From assembly GCF_019649055.1 (NCBI RefSeq), contig NW_026570271.1, forward strand, positions 186,001-250,000: a DNA stretch of 64,000 nucleotides, in the 5' to 3' direction. Below the pieces are notes generated by a model. It was not told the origin of the DNA and did not search any database. It saw nothing but the letters and a program-made list of their open reading frames with translations. The stretch is from Paramacrobiotus metropolitanus. Its lineage: Eukaryota; Tardigrada; Eutardigrada; Parachela; Macrobiotidae. Shown here one piece after another: positions 54,840 to 64,000 of this stretch. The translations under genes and the position numbers were made by a program. Every line of letters begins with the position of its first letter. Position 1 is the first letter of the stretch.

Positions 54840-55832
54840 CGGTCAAAATACTTAGCTGAGGTATATTCAGCGGGATAGCGGTTAGCAAATTGTACGAGTA
54901 TCACAAGCGCCAATAATAATGCGCCATCAGTAACAGCAGGCGGCTGAGGGATGGGCATACCGACAATTTGCTGACTTCTATCTGCTGACCGGCAACCTCC
55001 TGACAGTTTGCTACCTAGCGAAAAACTGTTTGCTCGCAATTTGTGGAAACGACAACTCGATAATCGACAGATTGCTGAACGACTGATTGCTGATGCCAAC
55101 ATTTCGCTGACGACATTCGGATCACTGACAAAATACAAACTTAATAAATCCAAAAAGACATAAGAAAACTTAAGAAAACGTAAGAAAAACTAAAAACCTG
55201 GAAACCTAAAAACCCAAGTGACACTTGTAAAAACCACTATTCAACTTCAGAAATTAACACACGTAAAAGGCGTAAGAATTTTAAAAGACCCATGGTAGCC
55301 TGAGAAATGTAAGAAACCCAAGCAAGAGCATTTACGAGCCTCGTATAACTCTGAAAAACCTAGGAACCAAACCGTTAGACAAACTGTAGGCCAACGAAAT
55401 GATGTTCTGCAAAAAATCGGGCAGTGAAGTTTTTGAAAAACAAATTGTCGGTCAGTAATTTGGAGTTACTGTTATCAGCAAAATGTCGGTCAGCAAAATG
55501 TCAGTCAATACGGAATCAAAAGGTAGCGTCAGAAACCATGAAATGAGTCATGCTTGACGTTCAATCGTAATACATATATCTGTAGTCGTCACACTTTGTG
55601 ACTGGTTCGCTGTACGAATTTATGATACGAGAATTGACATGCTACTATAATTTAATGTATACGAGTACTGTGCGAATTCTTTGTGGAAGATACGCGAATT
55701 TTATTGCACATGGGCAAAATGCTCACGTACGATTGTACAAAGCACTGGCGAAAACACAAACTTTCCGAATCTTCACTAGGCAGACCGTATGTAATATTTT
55801 TTACTGTTCACACGCTCGGTTGCCTGTTGCAG
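54840..55832. other. Putative intron 2 of locus F
   Basis: It contains a possible inverted-repeat element (about 54945-55515; CCGACAATTTGCTGAC against GTCAGCAAAATGTCGGTCAG, inverted) that encloses an AAGAAAAC/AAACCTA tract (55150-55380). No coding signal. Confidence 0.45.
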
Positions 55833-56806
55833 GACTTTACGACCCCATTTTTCCCGAGGTCAGCAGTTATGAGGCGCTACAACTTAATTCCTTTGATAAT
55901 TTTTTTGGCCGAAGTTATAGCCTCACCAATATGGCCAACGCATCGGGACTCGGGATGGATCGCGTTCTCAGTATCCTCACTTCTGGACCACGTCGTCACC
56001 TGGATAATGCTCGCATAACGTCCACTATTTCTGCGTTCCAGCCAACCGAAACCGTCCAACATTATCGTTATCAGACTTCCAAGCGCGGACGCGCAGCCGC
56101 GGTTTCACACCACGGAGATTCTACGGTTAAACACGCGCAGCATGCCGCACCGAATTTGCGTAATCCGACGCCGTCTGGCGAAGCTCGTAATAATATACCT
56201 CTGCAACATCAGCATTACGTAGCGGGCAGTCAGCCTCTCATCGCGCCAATGGTCAATAAGCCCAACTCTTTCTTTTCCCACCCAATTATGGAACCACCGG
56301 AACTGATTACAGAATGGGTTAGCGGTCAGTATCCAAAACTGCAAGCCGTGTCTTTCGGTGTAGGTGTACCGGGTGCGTTAAATCTTTGTGGTAACATCAA
56401 TACCACAATGGAATTCTCATTAGGAGCTGCAAGGAAACATCATGGCACAGTGGACTTCCAGTGGCTTCTGTCGTATCTCGAACCAGGTGACCTCTCTTCA
56501 GGACTTCCACACAACGAGCCGTCCATTCCGCTGGCCACTAGTACGCACACTGCTCCCCCAAACCATCCGATTTCAGAATCTGGAGAAATAGATGCGGACC
56601 GCGACAACATTCAATACCAAGAACTGGAATCTGTCATTCTGCAACTGCGCGAACAAGGATATTCTTATGAAGCGGTGGCGCAGTACATCAGATTTTCTTT
56701 CCTGTCCGAAGGCACTTCTTTGGAAGATACCAGTGGATATGCCGAATGCCCGGACAACAGACGTAAAAACCTCCTTCACGATGGGCGGCCGTGTGGCGTA
56801 AGTTAA
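55833..56806 (+). CDS. Locus F exon 3: FDD and LRQ modules
   Basis: The acceptor TTGCCTGTTGCAG is followed in phase 1 by LYDPIFPEVSSYEALQLNSF and DNFFGRSYSLTNMA. The exon runs open for about 320 residues: a Ser/His-rich middle, HQHYVAGSQPL, ELITEWVSGQYPKLQA, and near the end VILQLREQGYSYEAVAQYIR followed by FLSEGTSLEDTS. The donor TGTGGC/GTAAGT at 56797/56798 leaves phase 0 and the next exon begins in phase 0. The frame upstream of 55833 that is also open is attributed to intron. The LRQ segment has the length and pattern of a single HTH-like helical unit (inference). No enzyme motifs. Intact, unlike its locus E relative. Confidence 0.7.
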
Positions 56807-57781
56807 TCCATTTGCACTAAAATTTTCAGCACGTCCTCATGCATCCGTAGTTTAGTCACGAACAGAACGGCAACAAAGATTTTCAGTTTTGGCTGCACGT
56901 TTCTCAACACAAAAGGAAAATTTGTGATGATATTATCGTCGGGTAATTTTAAGGTCACGTAAGCTCGCAGGAACATTCTCGTGCCATAGTTTTGCTTCCG
57001 CCCAGCGTAACGCAGTTTCGTATTTCCTCCACCAAGAGCACCTCCTTTCAGGTTTATTCATTTATTCTGGCACTTGCGTAATCCTGACTGCTAAAAATTA
57101 AACGATTTCTCAAGAAGTTACGAGTATTATTAAAGGTCAATTCTATGCACCCTGAAATTCCGGGTGCATATTTTATCTGCTGTTCGACCGGAAATTCGTC
57201 GAAATTTTTTACACGCACTCAACCTGTGCACCATTAAGCTAGGCCCCACTACTTTCAAGAACATTCTTACAACTTTTAAGAATGATTTCCCAGGTACAGA
57301 GGGTGAGTCATCTTCACTGTCTTAGCAAAGAAAAAAATTTCACTAAAAATTTTTCAATTGGTAGTTGATATGTATTCCCAACAACTGCATGTATTTTGAA
57401 GTCTGTGCGAACTTTGAATATTATTACTTTCACAATTTAAAACATTGCACTATTTCTGGTTTTACGTACGTAATTTAAAACACTACACGAAATCGGCAGT
57501 TTTGCTCCGACAAGTGATGGAAAAGCCTGTCGACAAACTGAGCATACAAAGGTGCAGGTAGAGCAAAATGAGCGATTAGAATGATTGTCAGTTTGCCACT
57601 GCACTGCATTTGGCGCAACTGGCAAATTTGTAATCCTCGCTGTATTTTCGTAAGTCTTATGCTCACTTTGTCGACAGTCTTGCACAACATGCCTCATTAC
57701 TTATACTTCATATTCCTGTCTACCGCAGCATGTAATCTTGACATGCTCTTTATAACAGAAAACGTATTATTCGTACTCTAG
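56807..57781. other. Putative intron 3 of locus F
   Basis: No coding signal. AT-rich, with no repeat recognised. Confidence 0.4.
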
Positions 57782-58073
57782 GGCGGAGTGGAGGATATTG
57801 TTGATACCAAGCAGCCTGGATTCGGTTCTGATGTCGACCCCATACCGCTCCATGAATCCCCCAGACTCGAGGAAATCCCAAACCGCCAGCCGCATAATTT
57901 CATACTGGAAAACGAGCCTTCCACAAGCGCCGAATCGGAACAGGGAGCCACAAGCCCATCGCCCAACAGTAGTTGTAATGCAGAAGCTTTTTCGCACGTT
58001 CTACGAAATTCATCAGTGGAAACCGAGGAAATTCTGTCCAGTGACAACTGCCGCAACAGCAAGCGCCATGAAG
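57782..58073 (+). CDS. Locus F exon 4: QPS-type module
   Basis: The acceptor GTACTCTAG is followed in phase 0 by GGVEDIVDTKQPGFGSDVD, then EEIPNRQPHNFILENEPSTS and VETEEILSSDNCRNSKRHEG, ending at GAAG/GTATAC in phase 1. The end aligns with GTEEIRSSDDCRVIESQKG of the exon at 27262. The usual AQPSTAI start is absent, so this exon begins later within the module or has been replaced at its 5' end. Acidic; no domain recognised. Phase agrees with both neighbours. Confidence 0.6.
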
Positions 58074-58885
58074 GTATACATAAAATTTATGATATCGTCG
58101 AATGCGTTACTGAAGGATCAGTGACATCTCGCCGTGAGGCAGTTTCTGGCCGGACGTTTCACCGCATACAGATGGTCTTGTTCACTATTTGTAGTGCTAC
58201 AATAAGCTGCTGGCGTTAGGAGTCAGAACGTTTCGTTTGTTAAAAGTCGTTCGTTAGAACGACATTTAACGACATTTCGTTTGTTAAATGTCGTTAAATT
58301 TCGTTCGTCAGAACGTTTCGTTTGTTTGACATTTAGTAAACGATTTCGTTTGTTTAATTTTCAATGGAACTGACAACTCTTAATAATACGAGTAAGTAAG
58401 TAGTAAGTGTTTTCAACTTTTCATCGTAGAAATGTTTCGCCGTAGCGCCCAGAAATAAGAGAGTACAAAAGACGACTGCTCAAAATAAGAAGTACCTTAT
58501 TTGCATCAATAATTCAAATTCCTAAAAATGTGTTTATACCGTTTTATCACAAGGTGGCGTATGTTAAATTACATCAAAAGCTTGCCTAGTAGTTCGATTA
58601 GATACTGAACCAACTGTCGCTGTGAGGAAATTGGTGTAATGAAACGTCTGGCGGCAAAAAATGTACCACGGCCACTTGGGCTGCCACAGGTTCTGAGTAT
58701 GAGTGTGGTGAGCGGTTAAAACGGCTCGATTATAATCGATAATTACAGTACTTCTGTACAAAAAGCTAAACAGCATTTTGTACAGAAGTACTGTAACTAT
58801 CCAGATCAGTAAGAAGTTTATTGACTTGATCTACCTAATTACGACGGAAATCTCAAATTCCAGCAAATGAATGACCATTCTACAG
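58074..58885. other. Putative intron 4 of locus F
   Basis: It contains short TCGTTTGTTAAA/TTTAACGA repeats (58225-58345) and a hairpin with perfect 21-bp arms (58743-58796). No coding signal. Confidence 0.45.
58743..58796. repeat. Hairpin with perfect 21-bp arms
   Basis: TTACAGTACTTCTGTACAAA plus A (58743-58763) pairs exactly with 58776-58796 around a 12-nt loop. The arm itself contains the shorter palindromes AGTACT and TGTACA. Confidence 0.85.
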
Positions 58886-59136
58886 AAATCCATGCGCCAC
58901 CGTGTGTGGAAAGTTATTGGCGTTCTTTGAAAGATGGTTCCGGTTTGGGACAATATCATCGAACTACTGCACCAACGGAAGATTTCGTGGCCCCTACGGA
59001 GATTCCGGATGAAGATTCTCCTATGCCAAGAACAAAACCAGATGAGTCAGGAAATGGAGCTGCCAGTCTTCGTGACAGTTCCACAGGAAACACCGCTGAA
59101 TACCAACCGCTATCGCCGAGCACTAAAGCCAGTTAA
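58886..59136 (+). CDS. Locus F last exon: WRS module
   Basis: The acceptor ATTCTACAG is followed in phase 1 by EIHAPPCVESYWRSLKDGSG, then APTEDFVAPTEIPDEDSPMP and a Ser/Thr-rich end (EYQPLSPSTKAS) with stop at 59136. It aligns with ETTASVCANNRWLSLDDYFG in locus C and, at DNA level, with 43950-44157 in locus E. An alternative acceptor at 58862 (TTCCAG) would give a frame conflict with exon 4, which supports the choice of 58886. C-terminal module of unknown function. Confidence 0.6.
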
Positions 59137-59221
59137 CACCATCCCGGAGAAATAATAGCGTTATGCTGCGTGAATTACTAGTGTTATGCTGCGAAATATT
59201 GGCGTTATACTGTGTTGTTCT

Positions 59222-59349
59222 CTATGTTACTAGTGTAAGTTTTAGTGTTTTGCTACATGGTGCGTCTTTGTTCATGTCGGCTAGGTGATATTTTACCCCA
59301 AAGAAGTCGTCAAAGTAATCCAGTCGCTGCGCGCCCTGAAGGTTGACTT
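59222..59349 (-). CDS. Locus J FDD exon (distal)
   Basis: The acceptor CAATTTTTCAG is followed in phase 1 by EVNLQGAQRLDYF then DDFFGVKYHLADMNKD. The frame stops at 59222 after about 40 residues. It has the same compact size as the FDD exons at 2597 and 28791. A terminal exon or a truncated copy. It is convergent with the end of locus F, only 86 bp away. Confidence 0.5.
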
Positions 59350-60097
59350 CTGAAAAATTGTGGGTTGCGGAAATTGCAAAAAAGGTGTTGGTGAAACATG
59401 TTTCACGAACACAAGTCTTGTACAAGATATATTTTACCTTCTGCATGCTGCTCTACACTGAGTCTACAGTGTACAGTCATTCAAGAGACAAGAAGAAAAC
59501 ATTATTCGTATGTTTTGAAGTGGCCAGTAAAAGTACGAACACCGATAACTGCATGGACAATTTTTGTTGAACCAAGCTGTCCGAACTGTACTTCGTTCTC
59601 CGACCACAATGTCCAGATCGAAAGGATACGCGATCGTTGTATCGGAAAGGTATTAGAAACTTGGGGGGAAAAATGTCTGGTGGGCGTTTTTTGGCCCCAG
59701 GACGGTTTGGTCAGGTTTGGTCAGTTTAACGACAGTCCCACAGAATACACCGCTCAACTACACAATTAACATCAGCTCGCAAAAGGCAACGCCTGCCTTC
59801 TGGAGGCGAACAACCGCAGACACATTAATGGCTGGATCACGGCTCATTTTCTAACATGGAATGGTCAATCGCGAGGTCGAGCTCTGCTCGAACGAGCGAT
59901 GCTTCAAGTGGCGTCGTTATGGTTGGACGTCGAGCGGCCCCTGATGTCTGCAAGTACAAGTGTATAATTAACAATATTTATGTATCGCCAACAATAATTC
60001 AACCAGCAGTCCGTAATCTGTTTTCCTGATAAATAGTAAGACAACTGCAGTTTGACCAAGTAAAGAAAAGCGCAGCCATCCACGTTGGGTTACTTGC
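59350..60097. other. Locus J intron or intergenic stretch
   Basis: No coding signal is recognised between the two FDD exons. Open frames on the plus strand (59398-59769) match nothing in the family. Confidence 0.4.
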
Positions 60098-60357
60098 CTC
60101 AAGCACGTGGAATACGTGAATGGAGTCTGCTCCAAAGCGCACACGCTTAACAGTCTTAGCTGGTTTCCGCTGAGCATCACTTGATGTTTTTTGAGTAGTC
60201 CTATCGCAGAACCGTCGTCGCCGACCGGATATGAGGATGCTGAGTCCCTCCGGCTTAGTAATATTTAAAATGCGATATTGTTCGCTGAAGGAATCATAAA
60301 AGGGACTAAGATGTGGCTCCTGACGGCCGACCTCGGAAACGTTGTGGCGGTCTGTTT
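60098..60357 (-). CDS. Locus J exon: divergent FDD module
   Basis: The acceptor TTTGCAAATTTCAG is followed in phase 1 by ETDRHNVSEVGRQEPHLSPF and YDSFSEQYRILNITKPEGLS, then the linker KPAKTVKRVRFGADS that matches KTVRNQR/KTVKHQH in loci F and E. FDDFFGG has become FYDSFSE. The exon appears to end at CTTGAG/GCAAGT, a GC-AG type donor in phase 0, the same phase as the other LRQ-side ends. If no splice occurs the frame continues to 59999. The upstream exon (60507-60923) ends in phase 1, which fits. Confidence 0.5.
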
Positions 60358-60506
60358 CTGAAATTTGCAAACAAGTGTTTCAGGAAAAACAATTCTGTGC
60401 TTATTTCTCGCCCTTCGTACATACTGTCATTCCATAAGTCAGTAGAAGTTCCTAGCACGTTTTTTTAATACGTCGAAATTAACTCGGCCGACTCTTAACC
60501 ACTTAC

Positions 60507-60923
60507 CGCTACCAGCCTGGCTTCCCTTCCGTTTCCTCTCTCCTTGCGCATTTCGTGCAGACAACTGACTATCGGCTGTGCCGTCTCCCTTGCGGAAATT
60601 GATGGAAGTGTTGCCGCCATTGAAAAAATTTCCATGTCTTCGTATGCAGCTGGAAGATTGTTGTCTGGTTGCCAAAAACCCATCTAACGTTTGGGTCTTT
60701 TCCACACCGCTGTGTTCGTCGCCCTGAGTGTTTCCAGGTCGCTCTGCGATCGGGCGTTGTGTCAGACCATTCGATTTCAATCGTTCCAGACCATTCGATT
60801 CGCAATCTTCGATGATCTGTGCATTGTTGAGGAGATGCACATCCGGAGTGGCCGGTTCTGGAAGCTTTCCTTCAACAATATCATGAAGGAAAGCGATATG
60901 AGGTTCCTCTTCCCCGCTAACCC
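60507..60923 (-). CDS. Locus J exon: QPS-like module
   Basis: The acceptor GAAATTATTTTAG, phase 1 frame VSGEEEPHIAFLHDIVEGKL then PEPATPDVHLLNNAQIIEDC, a Ser/Gly/Arg-rich middle and donor TAGCG/GTAAGT at 60507/60506 leaving phase 1. The HDIVEGKLPEP part resembles VEDIVDTKQPGF of the locus F QPS exon. Similarity is weak; placement rests on splice phase and position between an HTH exon and an FDD exon. Confidence 0.45.
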
Positions 60924-61003
60924 CTAAAATAATTTCGATATCATTTTGTGGAAACGTTAATCCTATGGTCGGAAATCAAATAACTGCTGGCACACTGCAT
61001 TAA

Positions 61004-61973
61004 TTATTTGGAAGGCAGTTCGGTTATGCACATACCCCTCTGACTCTTATCCGAATGCGGCTCCAGGATTGCTTCTGGGGAGTTGTCCGAAGCTGTGTTT
61101 ACTGCTCCTTGACTGATGCTAAATGCAGGTAAAGGAATATTTGCTGTGGTTGTCTCGTTGTGGTCGTGCGCCATCGTGGCGGCATGATTGCAACCAGCAA
61201 AAGTGGAATTTTCACGACCTTTAGCGCCGGTATCAGCACATTGAACCATGCTTACCCAAGCCTCATGTTTCCGCTCCTGGATAACGGAAACAGCGTCCCG
61301 CGCGCGGTGGTCGCATCATCACAACTAGCCCGATTGGAAGCTTTATGACGTTTATGACCTTTTGCGCCGGTACCATCGCACTGCACTATGCTCACCCAAA
61401 CCTCATGTGTGCGCTCCTGGTTAACGGAAACAGCATCCTGCGCGGTGGGGGCATCATTACAACTAGCCCGATTGGAACGTTTATGACCTTTTGCGCCGGT
61501 ACCGTCACATCGCACTATGCTCACCCAAGCTTCATTCTTCCGCTCCCGATTGACGGAAACACTATCCCGTGCACTTGAATTTTGTCCGGATTGTTGAATT
61601 ACAGCTTTTGTGGCACAGCCTTTTGCATTAACCTCGCGTGGAATATCTGGCTCTGAAGAGCCGCGATCGGACAGTGTGAGCATGTTTTCCCGTTGCTTTT
61701 CAGTAACGCCGGTCACTCGCTGTGCTTGCGATACGGCGGACACTTGAGTCTTCATTCGCTTTGCAGTTTGTGGCCTGTGCTCTCCTTTGGCTGCTAGCTG
61801 TGTAAACTTTTTCTCTCCTCTTCAGTCAGTTTGGCTCGTCGTGCAGTTAATCTTTCTTTTTTGAGAAACTTTTTCAAGGCATAATGACTAATGCCCACAC
61901 GTTCCGCAATTTTCTTCTGTCAGCAGCCATTACTCGGTAGTTTAATAATCTGCTGTCGTTGGTTTTCCCCCAT
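61004..61973 (-). pseudogene. Locus J HTH gene, broken, with tandem-repeat insert
   Basis: ATG at 61973 begins MGENQRQQIIKLPSNGC, then a TGA where paralogues have Trp, then QKKIAERVGISHYALKKFL (HTH unit 1). A +1 frameshift near 61805 leads to TQLAAKGEHRPQTAKRM and, in that frame, HTH unit VTEKQRENMLTLSDRGSSEP to AVIQQSG. The rest is a tandem repeat of a 129-140-bp unit (VSVNQERTHEVWVSIVQCDG then TGAKGHKR), with a 2-nt insertion at a GCGCGCG run (about 61300) shifting frame again. The end, HSDKSQRG, with GGG/GTATGT is the conserved tail and donor. At least three lesions make it a pseudogene. Confidence 0.7.
61250..61575. repeat. 129-140-bp tandem repeat
   Basis: The landmark GCTCACCCAAnC recurs at 61250 (as GCTTACCC), 61390 and 61519. 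Units contain GTTTATGACCTTTTGCGCCGG and AACTAGCCCGATTGGAA. An older, diverged unit precedes it (about 61150-61249). On the minus strand it encodes VSVNQERTHEVWVSIVQCDG-like repeats not present in any other family member. Confidence 0.8.
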
Positions 61974-62346
61974 TCTTCGCTGTTTGGCCCGGAATACAGA
62001 GACTCTGTATTAAACATAAACTACGGTATAATAAAAGAAATGTCCAAAAACTTGCGTTGGCCGACCGGAGCGCAGTTCCTACCACTTTCACTAACTTGCA
62101 GTCGGCAGTTCCATTTCGACATATGCAGTAGACCCCAAAATTGCCATTACCCTGAAATGGCTGCAGTGTGGTCTAGCATTAGAGAAAATTTTCGGTGTCC
62201 CGTATTATAGTAATATGGTCATTGAGAACGCGTACCACCATGCCGGCCGCTCTAATAAATAATTAATATTAAAGACAACTAATGATCTGAGATTGTAGTC
62301 AATGCTGATGAAAAGGTGATGATGGCGATGCACAAAGTGCTAACTT
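61974..62346. other. Gene-free stretch upstream of locus J
   Basis: No gene recognised. The promoter of the locus J pseudogene would lie here. Confidence 0.35.
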
Positions 62347-62472
62347 GTCCCGTAATTTCTAATGCTTCAATACATCGACATATAAAAATTCACGTTCGAG
62401 ATCGTTCGTAATTATCACAAATTTTGAGCTAAATACATGCCATCTGTACCATTCCATTAGAAATTACGGGAC
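62347..62472. mobile_element. 126-bp inverted-repeat element
   Basis: Perfect 18-bp terminal inverted repeats GTCCCGTAATTTCTAATG (62347-62364) and the complement (62455-62472), about 90 bp apart. No coding capacity. Target duplication not evident (CTTG lies near both ends: 62344 and 62476). Probably a small MITE. Confidence 0.65.
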
Positions 62473-64000
62473 AGGCTTGTATAACGTAAGTACAGCCGGA
62501 CAGTATAGCGTGTCAATACTTTTGATTATTGATCACGATCAATTATGATTACCGGTCATAACTATACACCTCGCTGAATAACTAACAATTGCGTTTTGAA
62601 ATACATGATTTAAATACGACCGCTACAGTACAAATTGACAGAAGTTAAGAAAAACGGAGTTTCTTAGCTTGTAGACACGCAATTTTAAAAATTGGCCCAT
62701 AATATCGCTGTGAGGATTCACCTTATTTTCAGATAAAGGTCGTGAATCGTTGAACTCATCATACACACGCATAAATAACTGTAAGATGCTTGAGTAATAA
62801 CTTACCTGTAATAAAGTAGCAATGAATTGATGGAACTAGTTGCACGTTGACTGCTGCCCGTAAAGTCCACACCGTAACGTAAGACAAATGTAAAAGAAAT
62901 TATTTTGAAGTTTTATTCTTGAATTACCGATCGTTTTCCCGCAACAAACTCTGGAAATACAGGAAATACAACTCGATGAGCTGTAATAGTACCGCAATTT
63001 ATATTTAGTTTGCATTGTAAACTAAAATTCTCCTACAAGGAGGAAAGAGACACTTCATTCCAAAAGTAGTACGTAGCCGATGCAAACTCTGCTAAGCATC
63101 CATAAAAAAGGGTCCAGTGACTGACTTAACCTTAACATATATCTTTCTTACCGCACTTCACCAATAAGGATCTTACTGTTCATGACCCAGTAACCCCTAG
63201 GAACCGCTCTTCAATCAGGTCATCGTATACTCCTAATAATACTAAAGATTTTCTTTAGCCGGCCAAATGGAGATGGCCTAAATTTGTTACTTGGTTACTA
63301 GCTGACCTGTTGCTTTACAGCCAGTCTATTTCAATGCAACTTTGAGAGCAATAATTATTCATCATGCTGAATTATTCCCCATGTGCGTGCACTTCTGTTG
63401 GCCACCAAGAAAAGGTAAATACGTAAGCTGGAGAATACTAAGGATATCGTCGAAAACCGTTATTAAAAATTATAATTCTCGTATCTATATATACGTTAAT
63501 TCTTTGCTTTCAGCTTATGTAATATGTACGGTCGAAGCATTAAAATATTCATGTCGGCAGCGCATGTAGACAGTTTAGTTTTTTAAGCCGCATTTAGGGG
63601 TAGATTTCATTCGCCAGCATGTGCCGCTTGAAATCTAACGGGGCAACGCCGTATCCGTACTCGGGACCAGCTGTCGATCATTTCGGCCGTTTTTATTTCG
63701 ACTCTGCTTATTTTGACCGTCGTTCATGTCAACCGCCAGTAACCGCTAAATACCTTTCTGCGGACATTCCAACCGATGTTTCAGCTTTTGTCGTGTCCTA
63801 CAGAAAACGTTTCGCAACAATTTTAGAAGTGAAAACTGGTTTTAATAAGTAATCATCGTTCAAGGACCTTTTATGCTACCAGATCGACATAAAAGTTGAT
63901 TAGCTAATAGCTATGCATCGCAAACTACACAGGTTTTATCAATAGAAGTACTATGCCAAAAACAAACTGGAAGAGCAAAAAGATACAAAACAGCAAGCGC
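62473..64000. other. Gene-free end of window
   Basis: No gene or repeat recognised. The 77-residue frame at 63619-63852 and the 75-residue frame at 63342-63569 have no recognisable domain and may be chance or exons of a gene extending beyond the window. Confidence 0.4.

Noticed and set aside
55598-55832. Frame upstream of the FDD exon at 55833
   Set aside because: No similarity to other copies before the TTGCCTGTTGCAG acceptor, whereas homology starts immediately after it.

Overview
This is a window from a eukaryotic, almost certainly invertebrate-metazoan, genome. Coding sequence is split by spliceosomal introns with GT...AG borders (from 59 nt up to about 1.5 kb), intergenic DNA is AT-rich, and the window holds remnants of a hAT transposon and of a non-LTR retrotransposon plus many small inverted-repeat elements. 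I see no operons, ribosome-binding sites, CRISPR arrays, rRNA or convincing tRNA genes. I cannot place the organism in a phylum from the sequence alone.

Nearly all recognisable genes belong to one multi-copy modular family. Its modules, named here for convenience, are: (1) HTH: three to five consecutive helix-turn-helix units of about 40 residues; (2) ZSW: an N-terminal domain resembling the FAR1/FLYWCH-like zinc-binding region of ZSWIM3 proteins (Cys...Cys...His-x-His); (3) RRS: an acidic segment ending in RRSxRLK, sometimes repeated; (4) FDD: a short segment with consensus EVSSxGExQLDxFDDFFGG; (5) LRQ: a segment with LREQGYSxEAxxQ; (6) QPS: an exon beginning AQPSTAI; (7) WRS: an exon with WLSLDD/WRSLKD. 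Most module junctions are phase 1, and the LRQ-to-QPS junction is phase 0, so exons can be duplicated and recombined without breaking the frame. No transposase catalytic core (DDE/RNase H fold) is visible in any copy.

Layout. 2.6-6.0 kb, minus strand: HTH gene B1, a frameshifted ZSW gene and an FDD exon. 6.1-24.1 kb: gene-poor and repeat-rich, with a 340-bp inverted pair, a TA-flanked 947-bp element, a foldback-like element at 12.1-13.7 kb, four palindromic 'P' elements, and a segmental duplication copy carrying nested hAT and non-LTR insertions. 24.7-31.9 kb, minus strand: locus B2/C, a direct duplicate of the 2.6-6.0 kb block followed by FDD, LRQ, QPS and WRS exons and a C2H2-like finger exon. 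32-40.6 kb: repeats, including second copies of the duplication and of the TA-flanked element. 40.6-44.2 kb, plus strand: locus E, a decayed family member. 46.9-49.0 kb, minus strand: locus H, a ZSW+HTH fusion with a frameshift, and a second ZSW exon start. 51.3-59.1 kb, plus strand: locus F, the most complete copy. 59.2-62.0 kb, minus strand: locus J, a pseudogene with a tandem-repeat insert. The last 1.5 kb shows nothing recognisable.

The copies appear to be nuclear DNA-binding proteins that multiplied and decayed locally. Their role is unknown; a transposon-derived or genome-defence regulatory role is only a hypothesis.
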